A stretch of 64,000 nucleotides of DNA from MGBC120314 sp051877855 (GCA_051877855.1 JBJEJH010000057.1:7137-71136); one strand, 5' to 3'. Counted from the stretch's first letter, positions 16,568 through 26,076 are shown. Program-made: numbers and translations. The notes: generated by a model from the letters alone, not told the origin.

Positions 16568-17074
16568 ATGGGAAGAAAGTCTACGAAAGAAAATAAGACC
16601 ATTTATCAATCCTGTCGTGAACAGTCCGAACTTACCAGGGAGGCAGCCGGTGAACAATTGGGATTCATTTCTGCAGACCGCATTGAAAGGATTGAAAGTA
16701 AAAAATCAATTCCCCATCCGGAAGAGGTTCTGGCCATGGCGGAGTGTTATAAATCTCCGGATCTTTATAATTATTACTGTTCCCACGAATGCCCTATTGG
16801 ACAGCAGTACGTTCCGGAGGTTAAGATCAAGGATTTATCCCAGATTGTTCTTGAAATGCTGGCATCCCTCAATAATTTGAATAAGGAGAAGGATCGTCTT
16901 ATTGAGATTACCGTTGATGGTGAGATTACAGAAGATGAGTACGAAGATTTTATGAAAATCAACGATCAGTTATCCAGAATCTCTTTGGCGGTGGATTCAT
17001 TAAAGCTTTGGATCCAAAGGACCATCGCTGAAGGAAAGATTGATGGTGAAGCATTGAAAAATACACAGAAATAG
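16568..17074 (+). CDS. HTH (Xre-like) regulator with a C-terminal helical domain
   Basis: 168 residues. Residues about 10-62 look like a Cro/C1-type HTH (CREQSELTREAAGEQLGFIS then RIERIESKKSIPHPEEVLAMA). A short HECPIGQQY segment follows, then long amphipathic helices likely to make a dimer. AAGGAGAC lies 8 bases upstream of the ATG. It ends 12 bases before the alcohol dehydrogenase gene in the same direction, so it may be part of that operon and regulate it. Confidence 0.78.
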   Translation: MGRKSTKENKTIYQSCREQSELTREAAGEQLGFISADRIERIESKKSIPHPEEVLAMAECYKSPDLYNYYCSHECPIGQQYVPEVKIKDLSQIVLEMLASLNNLNKEKDRLIEITVDGEITEDEYEDFMKINDQLSRISLAVDSLKLWIQRTIAEGKIDGEALKNTQK

Positions 17075-17086
17075 AGGATTTTACTT

Positions 17087-18331
17087 ATGAACCAATTGAA
17101 AAAAATCTATTGCAGAACATTTCAGTCTGCATTTAAAATCGCAATTCCGTTTCTTCCGTACCGTAAACCGAAAATCGTAAACAGCGTGAAGAAGATTCCG
17201 GGAATTGTCCAAAAACATCATTGTGATCACGTGCTTATCGTTACGGATGCAGGGATTGTGAAGCTTGGTTTGACAGAGCGGCTTCAGGAAGCATTGAAAG
17301 AGAATGGTATAGCCTATGATATCTATGATAAGACGGTTGCGAACCCGACTACGGATAATGTTGCAGAGGCGTTGGAACTGTATCAGTCCAATCATTGTAA
17401 TGCAATCATTGGTTTTGGCGGCGGTTCCTCCATGGATTGTGCCAAGGCGCTTGGCGCCCGGGTGGTAAAGCCTAATCAGCCACTTTCCAAGATGGAAGGA
17501 ATTCTTAAAGTGAACCGGAAACTTCCGCTATTGATTGCAATCCCTACTACGGCCGGTACCGGAAGCGAGACGACCCTTGCCGCGGTTATTACCGATGCTG
17601 TGACCCGACACAAATATGCCATCAATGATTTTCCGTTGATTCCGCGATATGCAGTATTGGATCCCAAGGTTACCTTGAGCCTTCCCCTGTTTATTACGGC
17701 TACCACAGGAATGGATGCTTTGACCCATGCGGTGGAAGCATTTATCGGAAACTCTACAACCTACGGCACCCGGAAGGATGCATTGATGGCTGTGGAACTC
17801 ATTTTTCGAAATCTTGACAGGGCTTATCAGGACGGACAGGATCTGGAAGCCCGTGAAAATATGTTAAAAGCCTCCTTCTATGCAGGGTGTGCATTTACCA
17901 AATCCTATGTGGGATATGTCCACGCAGTGGCGCACTCCCTGGGTGGCGAATACAATGTGCCCCATGGACTTGCAAACGCTGTCTTGCTGCCATTTGTTCT
18001 GGAAGCTTATGGCCCGGTGATACATAAGAAATTACATAAGCTGGCCATTGCTGCAGGAATTGCTACGGAAGAAACACCGGCGGATGCTGCAGCCGATGCC
18101 TTTATTCAGGCAATTCGGGATATGAAGAAACGATTCGGTATCGGTGACACCATCGATGGCATTCGCGAGGAAGATATTCCGAAACTTTCCAAATATGCAG
18201 ATAAAGAAGCAAATCCTCTTTATCCGGTTCCGGTCTTAATGGATGCGGAGGAGTTGTCCGTTTTTTATAGGCTGTTAATGGGAGAGAAGGTTGATTTTAA
18301 GACGGGAAAGGTGCAGGAGGACGAACTATGA
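17087..18331 (+). CDS. Iron-containing alcohol dehydrogenase
   Basis: 414 residues, group III NAD(P)-dependent dehydrogenase. The dinucleotide-binding GFGGGSSMDCAKA and the metal-binding region (MDALTHAVEAF and HAVAHSLGGEYNVPHGLANA, with the conserved His ligands) are all present. An N-terminal extension of about 25 residues precedes the domain. Together with the overlapping aldehyde dehydrogenase it probably interconverts an alcohol, its aldehyde and the acid; the chain length is unknown. Its stop overlaps the next start by four bases. Confidence 0.92.
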   Translation: MNQLKKIYCRTFQSAFKIAIPFLPYRKPKIVNSVKKIPGIVQKHHCDHVLIVTDAGIVKLGLTERLQEALKENGIAYDIYDKTVANPTTDNVAEALELYQSNHCNAIIGFGGGSSMDCAKALGARVVKPNQPLSKMEGILKVNRKLPLLIAIPTTAGTGSETTLAAVITDAVTRHKYAINDFPLIPRYAVLDPKVTLSLPLFITATTGMDALTHAVEAFIGNSTTYGTRKDALMAVELIFRNLDRAYQDGQDLEARENMLKASFYAGCAFTKSYVGYVHAVAHSLGGEYNVPHGLANAVLLPFVLEAYGPVIHKKLHKLAIAAGIATEETPADAAADAFIQAIRDMKKRFGIGDTIDGIREEDIPKLSKYADKEANPLYPVPVLMDAEELSVFYRLLMGEKVDFKTGKVQEDEL

Positions 18332-19707
18332 CAGAAGCAGAAATTCAATCCATCGTTGCCCGTCAGCGGGAATTCTTTTTAACCGGGGCTACGCTGGATG
18401 TAAATTACAGGATGAATGCGCTGAAAAAGTTAAAAACAGTGATTAAGGATCATCTTGAGGAAATCAATGAGGGGATTCGCAAGGATCTTGGAAAGAGTGC
18501 TTCGGAAAGCTATATGTGTGAATCCGGATTAAGTCTTAGCGAAATTACTTATATGTTAAAGCATACGCGTCATTTTGCCAAAGAGAAGAATGTTCCCACT
18601 CCTCTGGCGCAGTTTCATTCCAGAAGCTACCGGAAACCATCGCCTTATGGTGTGGTTCTGGTTATGAGTCCGTGGAATTATCCCTTTCTGTTAACCATCG
18701 AACCATTAGTAGATGCTATTGCGGCAGGTAATACTGTGGTGCTAAAGCCAAGTGCTTATTCACCTCACACCGGTGCTGTTATTGAGAAAATAGTTCAGGA
18801 ATGTTTTTCACCGGAATATGTTGCGGTTATTACCGGTGGACGGGCAGAGAATAGTTGTCTCCTTAAGGAACATTTTGATTACATTTTCTTTACCGGAAGT
18901 CAGGCCGTGGGCAAGGAAGTTATGCGCCATGCGGCAGAACATCTCACTCCGGTTACCTTGGAACTTGGCGGAAAAAGTCCGTGTATTGTGGAAAAATCCG
19001 CCAATATTAAGCTGGCTGCCAGGCGAATTGTTTTTGGAAAATTCTTAAACTGCGGTCAGACCTGTGTTGCACCGGATTACATTTACTGTGACCCCCGGAT
19101 TAAGGATGAGCTAATCCGGGAGATCAAGAAGCAGATTGAGGTGCAGTACCAACAAGAGCCTCTGAAAAATTCGGATTACGGTAAGATTATTAATGAGAAA
19201 CATTTTAAGCGTATTCTGGGATTGATCGATGAGACGAAGAAAGTATATGGCGGAAATTCCAATGCCGAAACCTTGCAGATTGAACCTACGGTGATGGACA
19301 ATGTAACCTTCGAGGATGCAGTGATGCAGGAAGAAATCTTTGGACCACTGCTGCCGGTTCTGACCTATGACAATCTGGATCAGGCTATAGAAAAAATCAA
19401 TTCCATGGAACATCCCTTAGCATTATATCTGTTTACCTCGGATCCTGCGGTTAAGAAAAAGGTAACTGCCCGGTGCGGGTATGGCGGAGGCTGTATCAAT
19501 GACACCATTATTCATCTTGCCACCAGCGAAATGGGATTTGGTGGTTTTGGCGAAAGCGGAATGGGATCCTACCACGGAAAGGAAGGATTTAACACCTTCT
19601 CACATTACAAGAGCATTGTCGATAAAAAGACATGGCTGGATCTGCCAATGCGCTATCAGCCTTACAAGGCATTCAACGATATGCTGATACGGTTCTTTTT
19701 GAAATAA
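18328..19707 (+). CDS. Aldehyde dehydrogenase
   Basis: 459 residues. It oxidises an aldehyde to the acid with NAD(P). The catalytic Cys246 lies in NCGQTCVAPDY, the general-base Glu212 in LELGGKSP, and the cofactor site includes FFTGSQAVGKEV. The overall sequence is of the class 3 fatty-aldehyde type (MSPWNYPFLLT, GGCINDTIIHL). The tail FNDMLIRFFLK is hydrophobic and might touch the membrane. It is translationally coupled to the alcohol dehydrogenase by an ATGA overlap. Confidence 0.93.
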   Translation: MTEAEIQSIVARQREFFLTGATLDVNYRMNALKKLKTVIKDHLEEINEGIRKDLGKSASESYMCESGLSLSEITYMLKHTRHFAKEKNVPTPLAQFHSRSYRKPSPYGVVLVMSPWNYPFLLTIEPLVDAIAAGNTVVLKPSAYSPHTGAVIEKIVQECFSPEYVAVITGGRAENSCLLKEHFDYIFFTGSQAVGKEVMRHAAEHLTPVTLELGGKSPCIVEKSANIKLAARRIVFGKFLNCGQTCVAPDYIYCDPRIKDELIREIKKQIEVQYQQEPLKNSDYGKIINEKHFKRILGLIDETKKVYGGNSNAETLQIEPTVMDNVTFEDAVMQEEIFGPLLPVLTYDNLDQAIEKINSMEHPLALYLFTSDPAVKKKVTARCGYGGGCINDTIIHLATSEMGFGGFGESGMGSYHGKEGFNTFSHYKSIVDKKTWLDLPMRYQPYKAFNDMLIRFFLK

Positions 19708-19737
19708 AAATTTAAGGGGCGGTAAAAACAGCCGTGA

Positions 19738-19779
19738 GAAAGGCATCTGTTCATGAGAATGGACAGATGCCTTTCTTTA
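19738..19779 (+). terminator. Terminator of the alcohol/aldehyde dehydrogenase operon
   Basis: Perfect 13-base stem GAAAGGCATCTGT / ACAGATGCCTTTC with a 12-base loop, then TTTAT. Confidence 0.85.
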
Positions 19780-19863
19780 TGCCAAAGGAAGTGGAGAATA
19801 ATTCTATCTCATCAAGCAGACCAGAGCCGCTTGGATTCCGGTTTTATATATTTCAAATTTCAC

Positions 19864-19892
19864 TTGACACCCTAATTTAATGATGATATATT
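19864..19892 (+). promoter_or_regulatory. Promoter of the ytrA-like operon
   Basis: TTGACA at 19864-19869, a 17-base spacer, TATATT at 19887-19892. Confidence 0.7.
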
Positions 19893-19903
19893 ATGTTTGT
19901 ATT

Positions 19904-19930
19904 AAGTGTACTATTTAAACTAGTACACTT
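19904..19930 (+). promoter_or_regulatory. Probable operator of the YtrA-like repressor
   Basis: Perfect ten-base inverted repeat AAGTGTACTA / TAGTACACTT with a seven-base spacer. It begins about five bases after the expected transcription start. That position, and the GntR-type gene downstream, point to autorepression. Confidence 0.65.
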
Positions 19931-19954
19931 GGTATGAAACATTTACATACATAT

Positions 19955-20154
19955 AGGTGTTTGTTAAACTAATTTTCGATTAAATAAGATAACGTTTGTG
20001 TATAATCTTTCGTGGCAATTGCGAGCCGTCGGTACTTAGACGCCGTACTTTGGCGTCTTATGTACCGCTACGAGCGAGCACTTAGTGCAAACGTGCCTCG
20101 AAAGATTATACACAAACTTATCATTATAATTTTTAATAGTTTTTCAAATGCCTA
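19955..20154 (+). repeat. Palindromic element, copy A
   Basis: About 200 bases, ends AGGTGTTTG ... CAAATGCCT as imperfect terminal inverted repeats. A 24-25-base outer stem (19988-20012 with 20099-20122) and an inner stem AGACGCC/GGCGTCT (20038-20044 with 20052-20058) are visible. It lies between the operator and the ytrA-like start codon, 29 bases before it, so it is transcribed as leader. A diverged copy is at 43102-43305. No target duplication is evident here. Confidence 0.7.
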
Positions 20155-20182
20155 ATGCATAAGTTAATAAGGAGGGTTATCG

Positions 20183-20560
20183 ATGTTTCAAATTGATGTT
20201 ATGTCGCGAACCCCTGTGTATGAGCAGCTGATTGACCAGGTGGAGAAGTTTATCCTGGCGGGAGTGTTGGCAGAAGGGGACAAAATGCCATCGGTGCGCT
20301 CATTATCCATGGAGCTTTCGGTGAATCCCAATACGATTCAGAAAGCGATATCGGAATTAGATCGAAGGGGAATCATCTATTCCGTTCCGGGGAAAGGGTG
20401 TTTTGTGTCAGAAAAAGCGAAGAAAGCGTTGCAGGTTTCGAGGAGGGGAAACTTGAAGGGGCTTAGCGACCAGCTTAGGGAACTGGCGCTGGCGGGAATT
20501 TCAAAGGATGAAATCATATCCTGTGTGAATGAAGTTTTCGGTGAGGAGGATAAGAAATGA
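20183..20560 (+). CDS. GntR-family regulator, YtrA subfamily
   Basis: 125 residues: a GntR winged helix (VYEQLIDQVEKFILAG, KMPSVRSLSMELSVNPNTI, PGKGCFVS) followed by only a short helical dimerisation tail, the hallmark of the YtrA subfamily. These repress ABC transporter operons, and an ABC ATPase and permease follow directly. AAGGAGGG precedes the ATG. The 10-7-10 palindrome at 19904-19930 is the likely binding site. It overlaps the ATPase gene by four bases. Confidence 0.9.
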   Translation: MFQIDVMSRTPVYEQLIDQVEKFILAGVLAEGDKMPSVRSLSMELSVNPNTIQKAISELDRRGIIYSVPGKGCFVSEKAKKALQVSRRGNLKGLSDQLRELALAGISKDEIISCVNEVFGEEDKK

Positions 20561-21462
20561 TTAAAGCAGAAAATCTAACGAAAATCTTTGATGATTATAA
20601 AGCACTGGATCACATCAGCTGTAGTATACCGGAGGGGTGTATCTATGGACTGGTTGGATCGAATGGTGCCGGTAAATCAACATTCTTGCGTATGATTACG
20701 GGGGTCTACCGCCCGGAAGAGGGAAGGGTGACCATTGATGATGCTGAGGTGTACGAGAATCCGGCCATCAAATCGCAGATTGCCTATGTGCCGGATGATT
20801 TATTTTTCTTAAATGCATCCAGCATGGATCGAATGGCAGATTTGTACCGTGCCTGTTATCCTAATTTTGATAATAAAAGATATGAAATGTTATCGGAACG
20901 ATTTCAGCTGGATACCAGAAAGAATCTGGCCACATTTTCCAAGGGTATGAGAAGACAGGCGGCAACGATCCTGGCAATTTCCTGTAAGCCAAAGTACTTG
21001 TTCATGGATGAGACTTTTGACGGTCTGGATCCGGTGATGAGAAATCTGGTAAAGAGCCTGATCTGTCAGGATGTGGAGGAGCGGAAGGCAACGGCGATTC
21101 TGACATCCCATTCCTTAAGAGAATTGGAGGATACCTGTGATCAGCTGGCACTTCTTCATAAGGGTGGTCTGGTATTTGAAAGTGATATTACCGATCTTAA
21201 GACGACACTTTTTAAAGTTCAGGTGGCATTTCAGAGAGATTATGGTAAGGATGAATTTAAGGAACTTGATCTATTGCATTTTGCAAAGCACGGTTCGGTA
21301 GCCAATATCATCGTGAGAGGGGATCGGGATATGGTCTTAGATAAGGTGCGGAGAATGAATCCTGTACTTTTAGAAATCCTTCCATTAACGCTGGAAGAAG
21401 TCTTTACTTATGAGATGGAAGCATTGGGATATGCCTTTGGTGATGTCCTGATGGAAGATTAG
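20557..21462 (+). CDS. ABC transporter ATP-binding protein (YtrB-like)
   Basis: 301 residues. Complete nucleotide-binding domain: Walker A GSNGAGKST at residues 34-42, signature region TFSKGMRRQ, Walker B KYLFMDETFDG, and switch His in LTSHSLRE. The signature is SKGM rather than SGGQ, usual for YtrB-type proteins. It would energise the large permease that follows 11 bases later. Its ORF begins within an ATGA overlap with the regulator gene. Neighbours and family suggest a role in coping with cell-envelope stress or peptide antibiotics, but the substrate is unknown. Confidence 0.92.
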   Translation: MIKAENLTKIFDDYKALDHISCSIPEGCIYGLVGSNGAGKSTFLRMITGVYRPEEGRVTIDDAEVYENPAIKSQIAYVPDDLFFLNASSMDRMADLYRACYPNFDNKRYEMLSERFQLDTRKNLATFSKGMRRQAATILAISCKPKYLFMDETFDGLDPVMRNLVKSLICQDVEERKATAILTSHSLRELEDTCDQLALLHKGGLVFESDITDLKTTLFKVQVAFQRDYGKDEFKELDLLHFAKHGSVANIIVRGDRDMVLDKVRRMNPVLLEILPLTLEEVFTYEMEALGYAFGDVLMED

Positions 21463-21473
21463 GAGGGGTAATC

Positions 21474-23762
21474 ATGAAGGAATTGAAGAAAAATATTGGC
21501 TTTAATGCGCGCCTTTATCTGGATGGATTAAGACAGCTTAAGATCATCGGAATTCTGAGCGCGATCATTATGGCTGTGGCAGCATTTGCTATACCGATGG
21601 GAAGGAATATCAGTAATGCACAATATTACCGTTGGCATTATATGGATGAATATTTTTTGAACGGAAATGATTTGGGAAGAGTGGTTTCCTATAACATTTT
21701 TTTCTTGAATCCGTTTATTATACTGACTTTCTTAATTCTTGTTCCATTGATGACCATGATGCTTTTTAGTTTTCTGAACCGCAGGAATGCCTGTGACTTC
21801 TATCATGGAATTCCGGTGACAAGAGAAACCTTGCTTTTAAGTTACGGGGCATCAATTCTTACATGGAATGTTGCCATTGCGTTGGAAAGTATTGCGGTCA
21901 CAGGAATTGCAGCAGGAATATTCCGATATGTTACGTTAGAGTGGGGCGAGGTTCCGGTTCTTTTGTGTGCTCTGGTGGCAGCAGATATATTTATGATGGG
22001 AGTTTTCATCATATCCATGAGCCTTACGGGAACCCTGGTTACCAATCTTTGTGTGGCAGCCATGATCCTTGTTGTGCCAAGAGCTTTTATTACTTATATA
22101 CTGGCGGTTGTTACGGAGTCCATATCCGTTATTGATTTCCGGTTTGGCGATACGATTTTTGATGACCGGTTAAATGTAGTGACGAATCTGATCACAGGGG
22201 AAATGATCCGTGGCAGGTATCAGGCATGGTCGGATTGGAAAAGTGTTCTGTATACCCTGGTGGTTGGTCTCATCTGGTGCGTAATCGGTATGTATCTTTT
22301 CAAAAAGAGAAAGTCCGAGGCGGCCACCCAGGCAGCAATTACGCCAAGACTTCAGGCGGTATTTCGTATTGTGCCGGCGATGTTGATTTCGCTGTTACCG
22401 TTATATTATTTTTATAATTATTTCATAGCAAAGAGCGATTTGGTATCGATGGATGAGGAAAGTATCTTTGTCATTGGTTTAATGTATCTCATTGCAGTGA
22501 TTAGTATTTTTGTCTATGAATTTGTCACAACAAGAAGGTTTAAGAACTTTAAGAGAGCGCTAAAGAGTATTGTCGGATTGGTGGTATACAATGTAGCAAT
22601 GCTTGCGGTTCTTGGTATAACTTACACGGTGATGTTGAATGACATACCGGGGGCAGAAGATGTAAGATCTCTTCAAATTGAAGGAATTGACGGTCATTTT
22701 CAAAACTTTAGTTCCGACAATCAGACCTTTTGTTATGTGGCAAACCACCTTGGTGATGTAACGATAACCACGGAGGAAATAAAGCAGTTAATCTTGTCTG
22801 AACTGGAACGGAATGTAGAGTGCCAGAAGCGTGGAAATAGTGATAGTTCAATGCATGCATATTACAATGATAAGGAGTGGCGCTTCAGCCACATCTGGGT
22901 AAGCCTTGAATGTAAGGGTGGAACTAAAGTCCGATACATTGCTTTAAGTAAGGAAGCTTCACAGAAACTTATAGAGTTATTGTCCAAGGAAGAAGCTGTG
23001 CGGAGTCTGGTGTATAATCCTCTTCCTACAGAGGAGTTTGATTTTGTTTCCGATCAGTTAAGCGAAGAGGATCAGTATAAGATTTATAGTACTTATATGA
23101 AGGAACTTGGAAAGCTGACTTTTGAGGATGCATTTCTGGAATCCATCGGCGATGTGGATTATAATCAGATTATCACTTCAATCTGGATGCGGGCAAAAGA
23201 CGGTGAAGGATATCGTTTAACATTGACACCGAACTTTGCTGAAACGGTGAAGATTTATTGTGATCAAAACAATGAGAAGGATACGAAGGGAGAAAATCCG
23301 GTGGAGGAATTCCTCCGAAATTACCGTCAGGATAAAGCGCTTGTGTGTGATGGCTATGTGGAGCGAGGCGGGGTCATTAGAATGACGACATATCATCCGG
23401 AGGATGATATGGATAAGGTGATATGTTCGACTTATTATGATATTTACGGCGCTGAAGACGGCTCGCTTAACGTGAATAAAGATTTCACTGAAAATGGTGA
23501 AAAGGTATTAGAACAGATTGGAGAAAATCTGGCAAAGTGTGATGATCAGACATTTGATACTTCAAAGCCCTATGTTGAAGTGACCTTTACCTTCTATGAG
23601 AATACGTTAAATCAGGATGGAAAGTATGAGAATGAAGATCGGATACGGACCCATTTCTACAATGTTGACGAAGAAACCATGGAACTTCTCTGGAAATTGG
23701 GAGGATATTCAGAAAAGTATTCCTATGATGGACCAACTGCTGAAGTTTATGGTATAGATTAG
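21474..23762 (+). CDS. Large ABC transporter permease
   Basis: 762 residues. The first 400 contain about eight hydrophobic segments, as in ABC-2-type permeases (IIGILSAIIMAVAAFAIP, FIILTFLILVPLMTMMLFSF, LISLLPLYYFYNY). The last 340 form a soluble acidic domain, starting near GAEDVRSLQIEGIDG and rich in Asp and Glu, probably outside the membrane. Fusion of permease with such a domain is seen in DUF6449-like proteins beside YtrA-type regulators. AGGAGGGG precedes the start. It is the last gene before a bidirectional terminator. Confidence 0.82.
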   Translation: MKELKKNIGFNARLYLDGLRQLKIIGILSAIIMAVAAFAIPMGRNISNAQYYRWHYMDEYFLNGNDLGRVVSYNIFFLNPFIILTFLILVPLMTMMLFSFLNRRNACDFYHGIPVTRETLLLSYGASILTWNVAIALESIAVTGIAAGIFRYVTLEWGEVPVLLCALVAADIFMMGVFIISMSLTGTLVTNLCVAAMILVVPRAFITYILAVVTESISVIDFRFGDTIFDDRLNVVTNLITGEMIRGRYQAWSDWKSVLYTLVVGLIWCVIGMYLFKKRKSEAATQAAITPRLQAVFRIVPAMLISLLPLYYFYNYFIAKSDLVSMDEESIFVIGLMYLIAVISIFVYEFVTTRRFKNFKRALKSIVGLVVYNVAMLAVLGITYTVMLNDIPGAEDVRSLQIEGIDGHFQNFSSDNQTFCYVANHLGDVTITTEEIKQLILSELERNVECQKRGNSDSSMHAYYNDKEWRFSHIWVSLECKGGTKVRYIALSKEASQKLIELLSKEEAVRSLVYNPLPTEEFDFVSDQLSEEDQYKIYSTYMKELGKLTFEDAFLESIGDVDYNQIITSIWMRAKDGEGYRLTLTPNFAETVKIYCDQNNEKDTKGENPVEEFLRNYRQDKALVCDGYVERGGVIRMTTYHPEDDMDKVICSTYYDIYGAEDGSLNVNKDFTENGEKVLEQIGENLAKCDDQTFDTSKPYVEVTFTFYENTLNQDGKYENEDRIRTHFYNVDEETMELLWKLGGYSEKYSYDGPTAEVYGID

Positions 23763-23774
23763 TTGCAGATGAAC

Positions 23775-23815
23775 AAAAAAGTTCCGTAAGGGGAATTGCC
23801 TTACGGAACTTTTTT
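23775..23815. terminator. Bidirectional terminator between the ABC permease and diguanylate cyclase genes
   Basis: Perfect 16-base stem AAAAAAGTTCCGTAAG / CTTACGGAACTTTTTT with a nine-base loop. Confidence 0.88.
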
Positions 23816-23835
23816 GATGTTTAAGTTGTAATATT

Positions 23836-25623
23836 TTACGGATCTATAATAGACAACAGTATTTTGCTGATGGTCAGCAGATAATTCTTATCGGATTCGC
23901 TCCAGCGGATGGCATGGTTGAATATATCGTAGAAGAAAGTGACATAAGAACCATTCTTCAGCGGGAGACGGAATATTGCCATGGACACAATGCTGCAGGC
24001 AAGTGTGGCAGCAGTCAGATCCTTATGGATACATTCGAGACTTGACATATTACCCACGATCAAAGCGTTGTTGGAATTAAATTTCTTTACAAAGCTTTCG
24101 TCATTCAGGTAGGGCTCAACCTCCGGAAGTTTCTTGTAGGTGTTGGTATGACATAGAAGCTTTGGCTCATCGCCGGCATAGATTCGAATGCCATCGAGTT
24201 CAAAATTACTACAAATTTCATTCAACACATCCATATCAATTTCGGGAGCTTTTGCAAAGAGCTTAATAATGGCATCTCCTACAAAAGAACCAAGAAATTC
24301 GGCTTTTTCCAATGGGTTGAAAGCATTGCGCAAAGCCTTTGCATTCTCTTCCACGGCACCGTGCTTAGCCTCATCATAAATAATAAACCGGTTCTTTCCT
24401 TTGTTCTTGGCGATGTATAAACATTTGTCCGATTTCTTAAATAATTCCTCGTAAGTGGAACCATCATCCGGGGTCAGACTGACACCGATGGAAAGTGTGA
24501 CGCGGAAATCGGGAATCACACCCTCGTAAGCGTAGAGTAATTCCTTGCGCATAGCGGTCAGAACAGTGCGAAGCGTTTCTTCGTCGTTGATACCGGTGGT
24601 AAATATATAGAATTCATCCCCACCGAAACGACCGCAGATGCCACGACCGTTTAAGAAGGTACTGATGATGTTCGCAACCTTCAGGATAACCTCATCACCG
24701 AAAAGATGACCATAGATATCATTGATATCCTTGAAATTATCAATATCGATAATAATCATATAATGCTTCGTACCATCATGGAACTTCAGAATATCCTTGG
24801 TATATTCCTGGCATGCCCGCTTGTTTAAAAGGCGGGTGGCAGGATCACGGCCTTCCTCGGTAGAATAGTAAGGTGCACTGTTTTGCTCCTGTGCATTGAT
24901 TGGGCGGATCACACCCACTACGTAAGGATTCTTGTTGATTTTATATATAACTTTCGCGGTAATCTGACAGTAATTATCCTCGGAATTATTATCAATGAAC
25001 GGCATATTTAACTTGCAATTAAAATCATCCTTGGCTCCCTTGACCTGACGGTAGAATTCCTTAAAATCAGCAAGATCCTCTTCGGATTTATAGGTATCCT
25101 CCGCGAGCTTATAGAAATCCTCAATATTACATTTTATATACGGAGTGGATTTACTGCCAAGGTAGATAAAGATACAGAAACTTCCTGTCTCGGCATCATA
25201 ATCAAAAAGAAAATCATGGTACACGGAAAGGAAAGAACGATACTTGTTCAATTCATTTAAAAACTGAATATGAGCGTTCTCAATGGAAGTGATGTTGTAT
25301 AGATGTAACCGGAGTACCGGTTCGTTTTCAAGTGTATTACCCTGGTTTTCGATGATGACATCAACCAGATGGTAATCACCCCGAAAATCGTGAAGCATCG
25401 TCACCAGACGTCGAGATTCGCCAAGGGAAAGATTCCTGCACGCCTCGCGGAATTCCTCCTGATAATCTGCATGAACCATATCTAACAGATTGATTCCGAT
25501 CTGCTTTCCTGCAAAGAGATAGAAAAATTCATCGGCAAGCATAACAAGGAATGTTTCATCAATGGAAATGTTACTGAAACTCATTTTGCTGTTCAGTTTT
25601 ATCGTTGATTCCGGCGCTCTCAT
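23836..25623 (-). CDS. Diguanylate cyclase with sensory domains
   Basis: 595 residues, no membrane segment. Two PAS-like regions occupy about residues 15-250. The GGDEF domain starts at DPATRLLNKRACQEY and has an intact catalytic GGDEF at residues 334-338. The inhibitory RxxD site usually found just before it is absent (RGIC instead), so product inhibition through that site is not expected. The last 150 residues resemble a GAF-type domain. It would make cyclic di-GMP from two GTP. AAGGAGAT lies eight bases before the ATG. It is transcribed alone. Confidence 0.88.
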   Translation of the reverse strand: MRAPESTIKLNSKMSFSNISIDETFLVMLADEFFYLFAGKQIGINLLDMVHADYQEEFREACRNLSLGESRRLVTMLHDFRGDYHLVDVIIENQGNTLENEPVLRLHLYNITSIENAHIQFLNELNKYRSFLSVYHDFLFDYDAETGSFCIFIYLGSKSTPYIKCNIEDFYKLAEDTYKSEEDLADFKEFYRQVKGAKDDFNCKLNMPFIDNNSEDNYCQITAKVIYKINKNPYVVGVIRPINAQEQNSAPYYSTEEGRDPATRLLNKRACQEYTKDILKFHDGTKHYMIIIDIDNFKDINDIYGHLFGDEVILKVANIISTFLNGRGICGRFGGDEFYIFTTGINDEETLRTVLTAMRKELLYAYEGVIPDFRVTLSIGVSLTPDDGSTYEELFKKSDKCLYIAKNKGKNRFIIYDEAKHGAVEENAKALRNAFNPLEKAEFLGSFVGDAIIKLFAKAPEIDMDVLNEICSNFELDGIRIYAGDEPKLLCHTNTYKKLPEVEPYLNDESFVKKFNSNNALIVGNMSSLECIHKDLTAATLACSIVSMAIFRLPLKNGSYVTFFYDIFNHAIRWSESDKNYLLTISKILLSIIDP

Positions 25624-25705
25624 TTGAATTATATCTCCTTGAGTTTAATTAAAAATAGTATACCAAATTCTAAGATGTTTGTAAATTGAAAATGTGAAGT
25701 TTACA

Positions 25706-25734
25706 TTGACAAATTGTGGCGGAGAGGCTATAAT
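25706..25734 (+). promoter_or_regulatory. Consensus promoter of tyrS
   Basis: Perfect TTGACA (25706-25711), a 17-base spacer, and perfect TATAAT (25729-25734). Confidence 0.85.
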
Positions 25735-25744
25735 TCAAACATTA

Positions 25745-26028
25745 AATGCAGTGAAGGGAACAAGTACCTTAAAGTTGGAATCACAGAAAGTTGCCGGTGG
25801 ATGAGAGGCGCGAGAAAGATTTTATGGGAATACCTCCCGGAGCAGTCGGTGGAACGGTATATCCAAGTACATTAGAACGGAAGGACACACGTTATCGTGT
25901 CAAGGGTATTAGAGTACCTGATGAGGCTGATGGTGTGAACTATCAGTGAATAAAGGTGGTAACACGGGAATATGACTCTCGTCCTTTAGGGAAACTTTCG
26001 TTTCTTACTTAAGGACGGGAGTTTTTTG
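25745..26028 (+). ncRNA. T-box riboswitch leader of tyrS
   Basis: A 280-base leader between the promoter and tyrS. It has the distal stem I segment GCCGGTGGATGAGAGGCG (25793-25810), the T-box AAGGTGGTAACACGGG (25953-25968), and the terminator stem 25975-25986 with 26011-26022 followed by a T run. Uncharged tRNA, here surely tRNA-Tyr, should stabilise the antiterminator. I could not fold stem I well enough to name the specifier triplet; UAC and UAU both occur in the region. Confidence 0.9.
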
Positions 26029-26076
26029 CAAATGTCGAAATGTGTATCTGAAAAAAGAGGAAAGAAGGAAAAGACA

